The notes beneath the pieces were generated by a model that was given only the letters and a program-made list of their open reading frames with translations, did no database searches and had not been told where the DNA came from. This document shows positions 8,183-15,465 of a stretch of 47,233 nt of DNA, piece after piece (position 1 is the first letter of the stretch; every line of letters starts with the position of its first letter). Source of the DNA: Streptomyces griseorubiginosus (lineage in GTDB: Bacteria > Actinomycetota > Actinomycetes > Streptomycetales > Streptomycetaceae); NCBI RefSeq assembly GCF_017614965.1, contig NZ_WVUG01000031.1, positions 1 to 47,233 on the forward strand, in the 5' to 3' direction. Position numbers and translations under genes: made by a program.

Positions 8183-8578
8183 TCAGCAGTCGAAGTCGAT
8201 CAGGTCGAACGTGGCGTAGTGGTCGGAGGTGTAGTAGTCCTCCTGGTACTCCTCACCGGTCACGATGCGGCGGGCCCCACGCGTGGAGGAGCCCGGCGTC
8301 TTGACCGTGTACTCGTGGTAGTACCCGGACGGCTGGCTGGGCAGGACGTGTTCCTGGTTGCGGAAGACGACGCCGTCCTGCGAGTACGGGAAGGGGCCGC
8401 CCGAGGCGATCAGGTCGAGCGTGTCGTACGCCTGGGAGGGCAGGTCGCCGTAGCAGATGCTGCCGACGGCGGCGGACGCCGGCGTGGCGGTGACGGCGCC
8501 GCCGACGAGGAGGGCGGACACGAGAGCGGCTGCGGCACCGATGCGAGTGGCGCGTGGGGGGATTCTCATGCCCCTCAT
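8183..8578 (-). CDS. Secreted guanyl-specific ribonuclease (RNase Sa family)
   Basis: A 131-residue preprotein. The signal peptide (about 1-36) has a basic start, hydrophobic core ALVSALLVGGAVTA and cleavage after ASA. The mature domain of about 95 residues follows the RNase Sa/Sa2/Sa3 pattern closely: CYGDLPSQAYDTLDLIASGG, FPYSQDGVVFRNQE, YYHEYTV (catalytic Glu), RGARRIVTGE (Arg), YTSDHYATFDLIDFDC (catalytic His). The first and last Cys match the conserved disulfide. It should cleave RNA 3' of guanosine outside the cell. Start is uncertain among ATGs at 8569, 8578 and 8602; none has a good ribosome site. No barstar-like inhibitor gene is adjacent. Confidence 0.92.
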   Translation of the reverse strand: MRGMRIPPRATRIGAAAALVSALLVGGAVTATPASAAVGSICYGDLPSQAYDTLDLIASGGPFPYSQDGVVFRNQEHVLPSQPSGYYHEYTVKTPGSSTRGARRIVTGEEYQEDYYTSDHYATFDLIDFDC

Positions 8579-8702
8579 GATGACGCGCGTAGACCGTGGC
8601 ATGTCAATGACAACTCCGTGGATTTTGCCGTGGCGTCGGATGAGTTTTCCGCGCGTTAACGTGGGGCCGCGCGTCGCCACACGGTCCCCACACCGCGTAC
8701 GG

Positions 8703-9329
8703 TCAGGCGTTCTCCGGAAGCTCGTAGGAGCCGTACTCGGGCCGGCCCGCCGCGTCGTACGTCTGGATGGAGACGCCGGCGGGGGTGACACGTCCGCCGG
8801 TGTGGCGGAACTTCGTCGGCACGGAGCCCTCCGGGAAGAGGCGCAGGCCGGAACCGAGGACCACCGGGAACGTCGCCAGGTGCACGGTGTCGAGCAGGTC
8901 GAGCGAGAGCAGGGAGCGCACGAGGGCGCCGCTGCCGTGCACCTGGATCTCGCCGTCGGTGCGCTCCTTGAGCGCGGAGACCTCCTTGGCGAGGTCACCG
9001 CCGAGCACGGTGGTGCCGGACCACGAGGGGTCGGTGAGGGTGGCCGAGGGGACGTACTTCGGCAGGGCGTTCAGCTGGGCTGCGACGCGGTTGGCCGGGT
9101 CGGTCACCTTCGGCCAGTACCCGGCGAAGATGTCGTACGTACGGCGGCCGAGGAGGAACGCCGAGGGGCGTTCGAACACCTCGCTGATGAACTGTCCGAA
9201 GCCTTCGTCGCCGTAGACGAAACTCCAGCCGCCGTGCTCGAAGCCGCCCCGGGTGTCCTCCTGCGGGCCGCCCGGGCCCTGGTAGACGCCGTCGAGGGTG
9301 ACGAAGATGGTGGAGACGAGCTTGCCCAT
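8703..9329 (-). CDS. Dihydrofolate reductase / RibD C-terminal domain family protein
   Basis: A 208-residue cytoplasmic protein starting MGKLVSTIFVTLDGVYQGPGG, the usual opening of stand-alone RibD_C proteins, with LLGRRTYDIFAGYW, GGDLAKEVSALKER and IQVHGSGALVRSLLSLDLLD. The fold is that of dihydrofolate reductase and the expected cofactor is NADPH. Members of this subfamily are rarely true folate enzymes and the substrate is unknown. The gene stands alone between the ribonuclease and AIM24 genes, all on the minus strand but separated by gaps of about 100 bp. Confidence 0.88.
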   Translation of the reverse strand: MGKLVSTIFVTLDGVYQGPGGPQEDTRGGFEHGGWSFVYGDEGFGQFISEVFERPSAFLLGRRTYDIFAGYWPKVTDPANRVAAQLNALPKYVPSATLTDPSWSGTTVLGGDLAKEVSALKERTDGEIQVHGSGALVRSLLSLDLLDTVHLATFPVVLGSGLRLFPEGSVPTKFRHTGGRVTPAGVSIQTYDAAGRPEYGSYELPENA

Positions 9330-9424
9330 GTCGGGTGCCTGCTTCCTTCAGTGGGGTCTGTTGTCATCACCTCAGACCCCGCGGCGCCCCGCAACTCATC
9401 GCTCACGCGCGCGTGTACGGCGGC

Positions 9425-10234
9425 TCAGCCGGCGTTCGTCGAGAAGAGGCCGCCCGTCGGACCCTGCTTGTCGCCGCCCTGGGCCTTCCTCAGGGCGTTG
9501 GCCAGGCTCTCGATGGTCAGGGACTGGAGGATGACGCGGCCGTTGCCTTCCAGGGTGGCCAGGGAGAGGCCCTCGCCGCCGAAGACGGCGTTCATGATGC
9601 CCTGGCGGTTGAGGCCGCCGACGCGCTGGACGCCGTACTGGATGCCCTCCTCGAAGGCGACGACGCAGCCGGTGTCGACCTCGATACGGCCGCCGAAGTC
9701 GGCCGGGTTGAGATCGATGAAGTTGCCGGCGCCGGCGATGATCACCGTGCCGCGGCCGGTGAACTTCTCCAGGATGAAGCCCTCGCCGCCGCTCATGCCG
9801 GTGCGGCCGCCCTGGAAGGCGATGCCGAAGTCGACGGTGGACTCCGCGGCCACGAAGGCGTCCTTCTCGGCGAACCACGCGCGTGTGCCGTCGAGTTCCA
9901 GGGCGCGCATCTCGCCGGGGAGCACGCCCGCGAAGCCGACCGTGCCCTCGCCGCCCTGGGCGCTGAAGTACTGGAAGGCCATCGACTCGCCCGCGAGCAT
10001 GCGCTGGCCGACCTGCATGGCGGTGCCCATGGCCTGGCGCAGCATGCCGCCCATGCCGCCGCCTCCGCCCTGCGGCTGGCCGCCGTTCGACGGACCCGAC
10101 AGGCGGGTCTCCATGGTCACGTTCACCGTCTTGAACAGGAACTTTCCGGCCTCGCAGTAGACGGTCTGGCCGGGCTGCAGGTTGACGACCGCCATCTGCA
10201 TGGCGTTGCCGACGATCTCTTGCTGAAGTGTCAC
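9425..10234 (-). CDS. AIM24 (TerB-associated beta-strand) family protein
   Basis: A 269-residue protein: QQEIVGNAMQMAVVNLQPGQTVYCEAGKF split by the N-terminal strands, a Gly-rich loop (QGGGGGMGGMLRQAMGTAMQVG, about 52-73) and the repeated beta motifs FAGVLPGEMRALELDG, ILEKFTGRGTVIIAGAGNF and AVFGGEGLSLATLEGNG. This is the bacterial family related to mitochondrial AIM24; its biochemical role is not settled. The start is placed at GTG 10234 because homology begins at VTLQQEI; the ribosome site is weak. It stands as a single gene on the minus strand. Confidence 0.85.
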   Translation of the reverse strand: MTLQQEIVGNAMQMAVVNLQPGQTVYCEAGKFLFKTVNVTMETRLSGPSNGGQPQGGGGGMGGMLRQAMGTAMQVGQRMLAGESMAFQYFSAQGGEGTVGFAGVLPGEMRALELDGTRAWFAEKDAFVAAESTVDFGIAFQGGRTGMSGGEGFILEKFTGRGTVIIAGAGNFIDLNPADFGGRIEVDTGCVVAFEEGIQYGVQRVGGLNRQGIMNAVFGGEGLSLATLEGNGRVILQSLTIESLANALRKAQGGDKQGPTGGLFSTNAG

Positions 10235-10354
10235 GTGGAAGGAACGCCAGAAGGGCCGTGAAGAGTTCCGGCTCGTCCGGCCCTTCCGGGCGGGGCGAGG
10301 TCGGTGTCCGACGGCCGCCAGCGCCGGCGCGTGACGGCCACTGGGATGGGCCCC

Positions 10355-10490
10355 ATGACAACACTGACAACGACTTACGGGGCGCTGCACGGCAAGGTGG
10401 CGCTGGTCACCGGGGGCAGCCGTGGCATCGGCGCGGCGACGGTGGTGCGGCTCGCGCGGTGAGGTACAGCGCTGACCCTGACGCGTCGCA
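10355..10490 (+). pseudogene. 5' remnant of a short-chain dehydrogenase/reductase gene
   Basis: ATG at 10355 opens a 35-codon frame (to TGA at 10460-10462) encoding GALHGKVALVTGGSRGIGAA, the NAD(P)-binding start of a classical SDR, then VVRLAR. Small indels bring the next codons back in register as REG-ALTLT-like, after which all similarity is lost in a GC-rich tract. The rest of an SDR (catalytic Tyr-x3-Lys) is absent. It looks like a gene truncated by deletion. The region 10235-10585 holds nothing else coding; 10500-10580 is simple GC-rich sequence with several hairpins. Confidence 0.75.
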
Positions 10491-10549
10491 CGCGCGTGCG
10501 GGCCGCGGTCGCGCGGGGCGCCCCCGGCGCGCGGGGCACGAGGCGCCCC

Positions 10550-10573
10550 GGCGCGCGGGTCGACCGGCGCGCC
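10550..10573 (-). terminator. GC hairpin just downstream of the allantoicase gene
   Basis: GGCGCGCGGG and CCGGCGCGCC form a stem with one mismatch around TCGA, ending 13 bases after the allantoicase stop. No T-tract follows, as is usual in Streptomyces, so it is a likely but not proven terminator. Confidence 0.5.
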
Positions 10574-10585
10574 CCCGCGCTCGTG

Positions 10586-11701
10586 CTATCCGCCCAGTTC
10601 CTGGTGCCGCGCCGACAGGTCCGACGCGCCCTGGGGTGTCAGGGAGCCGAACAGTCGCAGTCGGGAGATGCCTCCGTCGGGATAGATGTCCACGCGTGCG
10701 TGCGTGCCGGTCGCCGGGGTCGGGAGGACGAAGCGGTGGTTGGTGTCGGGCTGGAGGCGGGTGCGCGGGAGGATCTCCGTCCAGTCGCCGCTCTCGCCGT
10801 CCTTGACGGACACCGACGCCCAGCCCGCGCTGTTGCCCTTCAGATACGCCGTGTCGATCTCCAGGGCGCGGATGGCCGCCTGAGCCGCCAGGCGGTAGCG
10901 GATCCAGTCGTTGCCCCGGTCACGGCGCCGGCGGGTCTCCCAGCCGTCGTCCATCTTGCGGGAGCGGCCCGGCTGGATGGTGTTGGTGGCCGGCGAGTAG
11001 AAGAGGTTCGAGGCGTCCTCGACCCGGCCGCCGTTCTCCAGGGCGACGACGTCGAAGGTGCCGAGGGTCGCCAGCCACGTCGGATCGGGCACGACCTCCC
11101 CGTACACCCGCAGGCGCGCGATGCCTCCGTCGGGGTGCTGGTTGACCCTGAGGTGCGTGAAGCGCTGCTCGGCCAGGACGGCGAAGCCGTTCGCCGCGTG
11201 GCCGCCGACCGGGGTGCGCGGGACGAGGGTCGTCCACTTCACGTCGTCGCCGAGGAGTTCCTCCGGGGAGGGGGAACCGGGCACGGAGGTGCCCTCGACC
11301 GACACCGCCTGCGGGTGGTTTCCGCGGAAGTGCGCCGTGTCGACGACGATGCCCCGGATCACGCCGGGCGCGCCGAGGCGGACCAGGGCCCAGTCGTGGT
11401 CCTCGGCCGTCGGCCACGGGTGCCCGGCGCTCGCGCCGCGGCGGCGCCGGGTCTCCCAGCCGTCCATGATCTTGCCCTTGTGCCCGAAGTGCTCGGGGTC
11501 GAACTCGGCCGGCCCGGGCACCAGGAGGTTCTCCCGCTGGGCGAAGAACTCGTCGTTGGCGGCGATGACTCCGGCGCCGAGCTGCCGGTCGGCGAGGTTG
11601 GCGTACTGGGTGAAGGGGAAGTCGGCGGTGCGGTAGTCCGCGTACGGGTCGCCGCCGCCGTAGGGGTTCGCGTCGCCGGTGAAGCTGGGGATCGCCGTCA
11701 C
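10586..11701 (-). CDS. alc: Allantoicase
   Basis: Hydrolyses allantoate to ureidoglycolate and urea (EC 3.5.3.4) in purine-ureide catabolism; cytoplasmic. The 371-residue protein shows the internal duplication of the family: two beta-sandwich allantoicase repeats (about 30-190 and 205-355), each with KGKIMDGWETRRRR or RKMDDGWETRRRR and then WALVRLG / WIRYRL and VDTAHFRGN / IDTAYLKGN. GTG start at 11701 with GAAAGG upstream. It lies 47 bp after the allantoinase gene on the same strand and should be cotranscribed with it. Confidence 0.93.
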   Translation of the reverse strand: MTAIPSFTGDANPYGGGDPYADYRTADFPFTQYANLADRQLGAGVIAANDEFFAQRENLLVPGPAEFDPEHFGHKGKIMDGWETRRRRGASAGHPWPTAEDHDWALVRLGAPGVIRGIVVDTAHFRGNHPQAVSVEGTSVPGSPSPEELLGDDVKWTTLVPRTPVGGHAANGFAVLAEQRFTHLRVNQHPDGGIARLRVYGEVVPDPTWLATLGTFDVVALENGGRVEDASNLFYSPATNTIQPGRSRKMDDGWETRRRRDRGNDWIRYRLAAQAAIRALEIDTAYLKGNSAGWASVSVKDGESGDWTEILPRTRLQPDTNHRFVLPTPATGTHARVDIYPDGGISRLRLFGSLTPQGASDLSARHQELGG

Positions 11702-11748
11702 GGGGTGTGTGCCTTTCGGGAGTCGGCCGCTGCGGGTGCGGAGGGAGG

Positions 11749-13089
11749 TCAGGGGGTGCGGGTGAGCAGTCGGCCCTTCGGCGCGGTGAACTCACCGTTC
11801 GCCACGATGCGTTCGCCGCGCAGCCAGGTCGACCTCACGACGCCGGACAGGGTCCTGCCCGCGTACGCCGTCACACGGTTGCGGTGCTGGAGGGCCGCCG
11901 GGTCGACGGTGAACGTCTCGTCGGGGGCGAGGACGGCGAAGTCGGCGTCGTGACCGGGGGCGATGGCGCCCTTGCGCGCGTCCAGGCCGACCAGTTCCGA
12001 GGTCCGCGTGGACATCCAGCGGACCACGTCCTCCAACGAATGGCCACGCGCACGGGCCGCGGTCCAGACCGCGGACAGGCTCAGCTGCAGTCCCGAGATG
12101 CCGCCCCAGGCGGTCGCGAAGTCGTCCGTCTTGAGGTCGGCCGTGGACGGGGAGTGGTCGGTGACCACGCAGTCGATCGTGCCGTCGGCCAGCGCCTGCC
12201 ACAGCAGGTCCTGGTTGGCGGACTCGCGGATGGGCGGGCAGCACTTGAACTCACTGGCGCCGTCCGGCACTTCCTCCGCGGTGAGGGTCAGATAGTGCGG
12301 GCAGGTCTCGACGGTGACGCGGACGCCCTCCGCCTTCGCCTCGGCGATCAGCGGCAGCGCGTCGCTCGACGACAGGTGCAGTACGTGCACGCGCGCGTCG
12401 AGGCGTTTCGCCTGGGCGATGAGCTGCGCGATCGCCGTGTCCTCGGCGTCGCGCGGGCGGGAGGCGAGGAAGTCGGCGTAGCGGGGGCCGCCCTGCTGGG
12501 GCGCGGCCTGCAGGTGGTGCGGGTCCTCGGCGTGCACGATCAGCAGGCCACCGAAGGAGGAGATCTCGGCCAGGGACCGGGCGAGCCCGTCCTGGTCGAG
12601 GTGGGGGAACTCGTCCACGCCGGACGGGGACAGGAACGCCTTGAAGCCGAAGACACCGGCCTCGTGCAACGGGCGGAGGTCCTTGACGTTGTCCGGCAGG
12701 GCGCCGCCCCAGAAGCCGACGTCGATGTGCGCCTTGTCGGCGGCGACCGCCTGCTTGGTGCGGAGGTGGTCGACCGTCGTGGTCGGCGGGAGGGAGTTGA
12801 GCGGCATGTCGACGAGGGTGGTGATGCCGCCGGCCGCCGCCGCGCGCGTGGCGGTCCAGAAGCCCTCCCACTCGGTGCGGCCCGGGTCGTTGACGTGCAC
12901 GTGCGTGTCGACCAGGCCGGGCAGCAGGACGTCGTCACCGAGGTCCTCCAGGCGGGCACCCTCCGGTACGGGAGCGTCGTACGCCCGTACGGCCGTGATC
13001 CTGCCCCCGGCGACCGCGACCGAGGCGGCCCGTGTTCCCTCCGGGGTGATGACGCGCGTCGAGCGCAGCACCAGTTCAGCGTCGGACAC
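11749..13089 (-). CDS. allB: Allantoinase
   Basis: A 446-residue amidohydrolase that opens allantoin to allantoate (EC 3.5.2.5), the first step of the pathway. Motifs of the cyclic amidase family: metal ligands HVHVNDPG near 60, the carboxylated-Lys segment [11 protein letters not shown] (about 150), HAEDPHH (about 187), [12 protein letters not shown] (about 243) and VTDHSP (about 315). The GTG start at 13089 is preceded by GAGAGGGG. It heads a two-gene operon with allantoicase and is divergent from the IclR gene. Its promoter contains two palindromes that fit regulation by that protein. Confidence 0.94.
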   Translation of the reverse strand: MSDAELVLRSTRVITPEGTRAASVAVAGGRITAVRAYDAPVPEGARLEDLGDDVLLPGLVDTHVHVNDPGRTEWEGFWTATRAAAAGGITTLVDMPLNSLPPTTTVDHLRTKQAVAADKAHIDVGFWGGALPDNVKDLRPLHEAGVFGFKAFLSPSGVDEFPHLDQDGLARSLAEISSFGGLLIVHAEDPHHLQAAPQQGGPRYADFLASRPRDAEDTAIAQLIAQAKRLDARVHVLHLSSSDALPLIAEAKAEGVRVTVETCPHYLTLTAEEVPDGASEFKCCPPIRESANQDLLWQALADGTIDCVVTDHSPSTADLKTDDFATAWGGISGLQLSLSAVWTAARARGHSLEDVVRWMSTRTSELVGLDARKGAIAPGHDADFAVLAPDETFTVDPAALQHRNRVTAYAGRTLSGVVRSTWLRGERIVANGEFTAPKGRLLTRTP

Positions 13090-13107
13090 CCGGACCCCTC
13101 TCTGCCG

Positions 13108-13147
13108 CCGTTAACTTCCGCGTAACGGAATTCAACTTTCTGTTGAA
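13108..13147 (-). promoter_or_regulatory. Predicted allantoinase promoter with embedded operators
   Basis: On the minus strand TTGAAT (13130-13135) and TAACGG (13108-13113) are 16 bp apart. The palindrome TTCCG-CGTAA-CGGAA (13116-13130) fills the spacer, and a second one, TTCAAC-TTTCT-GTTGAA (13131-13147), abuts it. The first matches sites near allR and malate synthase, so AllR is the likely binder. The -10 is weak. Confidence 0.6.
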
Positions 13148-13223
13148 GGAGTCTTCACTCCCACCCCCGCGCCGTCAAGGGCACACTGACGGACGGGGCC
13201 GCCCTGGCGGCCACTCTGGACGT

Positions 13224-13267
13224 TTCCACGAAGCGGAATTAGACTTCCAGCAAGCAGAACGTAGCTA
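13224..13267 (+). promoter_or_regulatory. Predicted allR promoter with two phased operators
   Basis: Two IclR-type half-site pairs, TTCCA-CGAAG-CGGAA (13224-13238) and TTCCA-GCAAG-CAGAA (13245-13259), are 21 bp apart centre to centre, i.e. on the same helix face. TTAGAC (13239-13244) and TAGCTA (13262-13267) form a promoter with a 17-bp spacer that contains the second site, suggesting autorepression. Confidence 0.6.
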
Positions 13268-13339
13268 CGCACCAGCGGGGAGTCAACCGACCGGCGGGTA
13301 GGCTGCTGCCCCTCCCGCCAGTCCCGAAAGGAACGCGCC

Positions 13340-14134
13340 GTGCCGACGTCCAGCGCCAGCACCACCGACTCCGCCAGGTCCAACGGCGGGGGTGTCCAGT
13401 CCCTCGAGCGCGCCTTCGATCTGCTCGAGCGGATGGCCGACGCGGGCGGCGAGGTCGGCCTGAGCGAGCTCTCCGCGAGCAGCGGGCTGCCGCTGCCCAC
13501 CATCCACCGTCTGATGCGTACGCTCGTGGCCTGCGGTTACGTCCGTCAGCAGCCGAATCGCCGGTACGCGCTGGGCCCCCGTCTGATCCGCCTCGGCGAG
13601 TCCGCGTCCCGTCTGCTCGGCACCTGGGCACGGCCCTATCTGGCCCGGCTGGTCGAGGAGACCGGCGAGACGGCGAACATGGCCCTGCTGGACGGCGACG
13701 AGATCGTGTACGTCGCCCAGGTGCCGTCCAAGCACTCGATGCGCATGTTCACGGAGGTCGGCCGCCGCGTGCTGCCGCACTCGACGGGGGTGGGCAAGGC
13801 CCTGCTGGCCAACACCCCGGACGACGAGGTGCGCGCCCTGCTGGCCCGTACCGGCATGCCGGCCGCGACGGACAGGACGATCACCACGCCGGAGGGATTC
13901 CTGGCGGCACTGGAGGACGTCCGCCGGCAGGGGTACGCGATCGACGACAACGAGCAGGAGGTCGGGGTGCGCTGCCTCGCGGTCTCCGTGCCCGACTCCC
14001 CCACCGCCGCCGCCATTTCGATCTCGGGGCCCGCGGGGCGGGTCACGGAGTCGGCGACCGAGCGGATCGTGCCGGTGCTCCAGCAGGTGGCCGGCGAACT
14101 GTCCCAGGCACTGGCCAGCCAGAACCCGGCGTGA
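13340..14134 (+). CDS. allR: IclR-family repressor of allantoin use
   Basis: A 264-residue regulator: after about 18 residues of Ser-rich leader, the IclR winged helix (VQSLERAFDLLERMADAGG, then LPLPTIHRLMRTLVACGYV, about 20-80), then the GAF-like effector domain (about 95-260) ending in ISISGPAGRVTES. GTG start with AAAGGAA 6 bases upstream. The order allantoicase-allantoinase-allR-malate synthase is that of the S. coelicolor locus in which AllR represses allantoin genes and, by published work I recall, responds to a pathway intermediate. The phased palindromes upstream support autoregulation. Confidence 0.88.
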   Translation: MPTSSASTTDSARSNGGGVQSLERAFDLLERMADAGGEVGLSELSASSGLPLPTIHRLMRTLVACGYVRQQPNRRYALGPRLIRLGESASRLLGTWARPYLARLVEETGETANMALLDGDEIVYVAQVPSKHSMRMFTEVGRRVLPHSTGVGKALLANTPDDEVRALLARTGMPAATDRTITTPEGFLAALEDVRRQGYAIDDNEQEVGVRCLAVSVPDSPTAAAISISGPAGRVTESATERIVPVLQQVAGELSQALASQNPA

Positions 14135-14150
14135 CGCCCCGCCGGAGCCG

Positions 14151-14173
14151 ACCGGTCGGCCACACCGGCCGGT
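14151..14173. terminator. Hairpin between convergent allR and the small-protein gene
   Basis: ACCGGTCGG (14151-14159) pairs with CCGGCCGGT (14165-14173), one G-U wobble, 5-base loop, in the 46-bp gap between convergent genes. Probably a bidirectional terminator. Confidence 0.5.
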
Positions 14174-14180
14174 GAGTGGG

Positions 14181-14492
14181 TCAGGACCTGGGTTCCCCGA
14201 ACAGCTCCACCGCGTTGCGGACCTCCGTCAGACCCCGGGACAGGGCGCTCACCGAGCCGATCGCGCCCGCTATCAGCAGCAACGAGCTGCGCAGGCGGGG
14301 GACTTCGGGGGTGCCGTAGGTGACCATGGCGGCGAGGGCGGCGAGTTCGTCCTCGGCGATGGCGCGGTCGGGGAACTCCGCCGGATGCGCGGCCAGTTCA
14401 CGGCGCAACCGGGAGACCGCGGTCCGCAGTCCCGCCACTCTCGGGTCCTCGTCACTGCCGGTCACTGGCCTCTGCCCCAAGCTCCGCAACAC
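14181..14492 (-). CDS. Small conserved Streptomyces protein (DUF5955-like)
   Basis: A 103-residue soluble protein, VLRSLGQRPVTGSDEDPRV at the start, then a helical region (LRTAVSRLRRELAAHPAEF, AIAEDELAALAAMV) and a final amphipathic helix (LLIAGAIGSVSALSRGLTEV). The GTG at 14492 has GGGGGAGAGCT directly upstream, which decides the start. I recall similar proteins next to allR in other Streptomyces, but no function. The 189 bp upstream (14493-14681) hold only the divergent start regions. Confidence 0.7.
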   Translation of the reverse strand: MLRSLGQRPVTGSDEDPRVAGLRTAVSRLRRELAAHPAEFPDRAIAEDELAALAAMVTYGTPEVPRLRSSLLLIAGAIGSVSALSRGLTEVRNAVELFGEPRS

Positions 14493-14681
14493 AGCTCTCC
14501 CCCTCGCACGCCCTTGTGCGCCGTCGTGTGGTGATCCCGCCGCGCATCCCCTGTGGCGTTGGTCGGGCGCCGGGGGACGCGGGTCAGTAAACGCCACCCG
14601 ATGCCCGGCGCGCCACCGTGCGGACCGAAATTCAGCCCCCGGAAACCAGGCACTCGCCCCGATGTCAGGTATGCAGGAGGC

Positions 14682-15281
14682 ATGAGGGACGGACAGGGGA
14701 ACGTGGCCGGACTGCTGCTCGCCGCGGGGGGCGGCCGGCGGCTCGGCGGGCGGCCCAAGGCGCTTCTGGAGCACCGCGGGCGGCCACTGGTGGAGCATGC
14801 GGTGGGTGTGCTGCGAGCAGCCGGGTGCGAGCGGGTCCATGTGGTGCTCGGGGCCGCGGCGCAAGAGGTGCGCGAGCGGGCGCGGCTGGAGGGGTGCGTG
14901 CTCGTCGAGAACCCCGGCTGGGCCGACGGCATGGGGTCGTCGCTGCGGGCCGGGCTGGACTCGCTCGCCGGTACGGGGGCGCGGGGCGCGCTCGTCTCGC
15001 TCGTCGACCAGCCCGGCATCGGGCCCGAGGCCGTGCGGCGGGTGCTCGCGGGCTTCGCGGGCGAGGACTCGCTCGTCTCCGCCGCCTACGGCGGCGTACG
15101 CGGCCACCCGGTCCTCTTCGGCGCCGGGCACTGGGCGGGGATCGCGGCGACTGCGACCGGCGACCGGGGGGCACGCGCCTATCTGAAGGAGCACCGGGAG
15201 GCGATCAGGCTCGTCGAGTGCGGGGACGTGGCGCGGCCGTACGACATCGACACCGAGGCCGACCTCGCACACCTTCAGTGA
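14682..15281 (+). CDS. MobA-like NTP transferase (molybdenum cofactor cytidylyl- or guanylyltransferase family)
   Basis: A 199-residue nucleotidyltransferase with the signature LLLAAGGGRRLGGRPKALLE (11-30), then VHVVLGA, NPGWADGMGSSLRAGLDSL and the metal-binding VSLVDQPGI. The family transfers CMP or GMP to molybdopterin, cytidylyl transfer being typical of MocA proteins that serve xanthine dehydrogenase-type enzymes. Its place inside the allantoin block fits: xanthine dehydrogenase produces the urate from which allantoin derives. The start is uncertain: ATG 14682 has AGGAGG only one base away, and GTG 14703 (after AGGGGAAC) would also keep the whole motif. Confidence 0.8.
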   Translation: MRDGQGNVAGLLLAAGGGRRLGGRPKALLEHRGRPLVEHAVGVLRAAGCERVHVVLGAAAQEVRERARLEGCVLVENPGWADGMGSSLRAGLDSLAGTGARGALVSLVDQPGIGPEAVRRVLAGFAGEDSLVSAAYGGVRGHPVLFGAGHWAGIAATATGDRGARAYLKEHREAIRLVECGDVARPYDIDTEADLAHLQ

Positions 15282-15341
15282 ACGCGATGGCACTCGGCGC
15301 CACCTTGCCTCGACCCGGAGAATCTCGACATCAACAAACCA

Positions 15342-15383
15342 TTGAACTTCCACGATGAGGAAACTAGTATCCACTGTTCAGAA
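15342..15383 (+). promoter_or_regulatory. Malate synthase promoter with two operators matching those of allR
   Basis: TTGAAC (15342-15347) and TAGTAT (15365-15370) are separated by exactly 17 bp. TTCCA-CGATG-AGGAA (15348-15362) fills the spacer and ATCCA-CTGTT-CAGAA (15369-15383) covers the -10 and start region; their centres are 21 bp apart, as at allR. Strong fit to repression by AllR. Confidence 0.65.
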
Positions 15384-15465
15384 GCGCCCTCCTCATGCGA
15401 GGGCGCCGCTCGCCGTACCCGGTTCGACTGGCACCCGGTGCCACCGCTGAAGGAAGTGACAGCTC

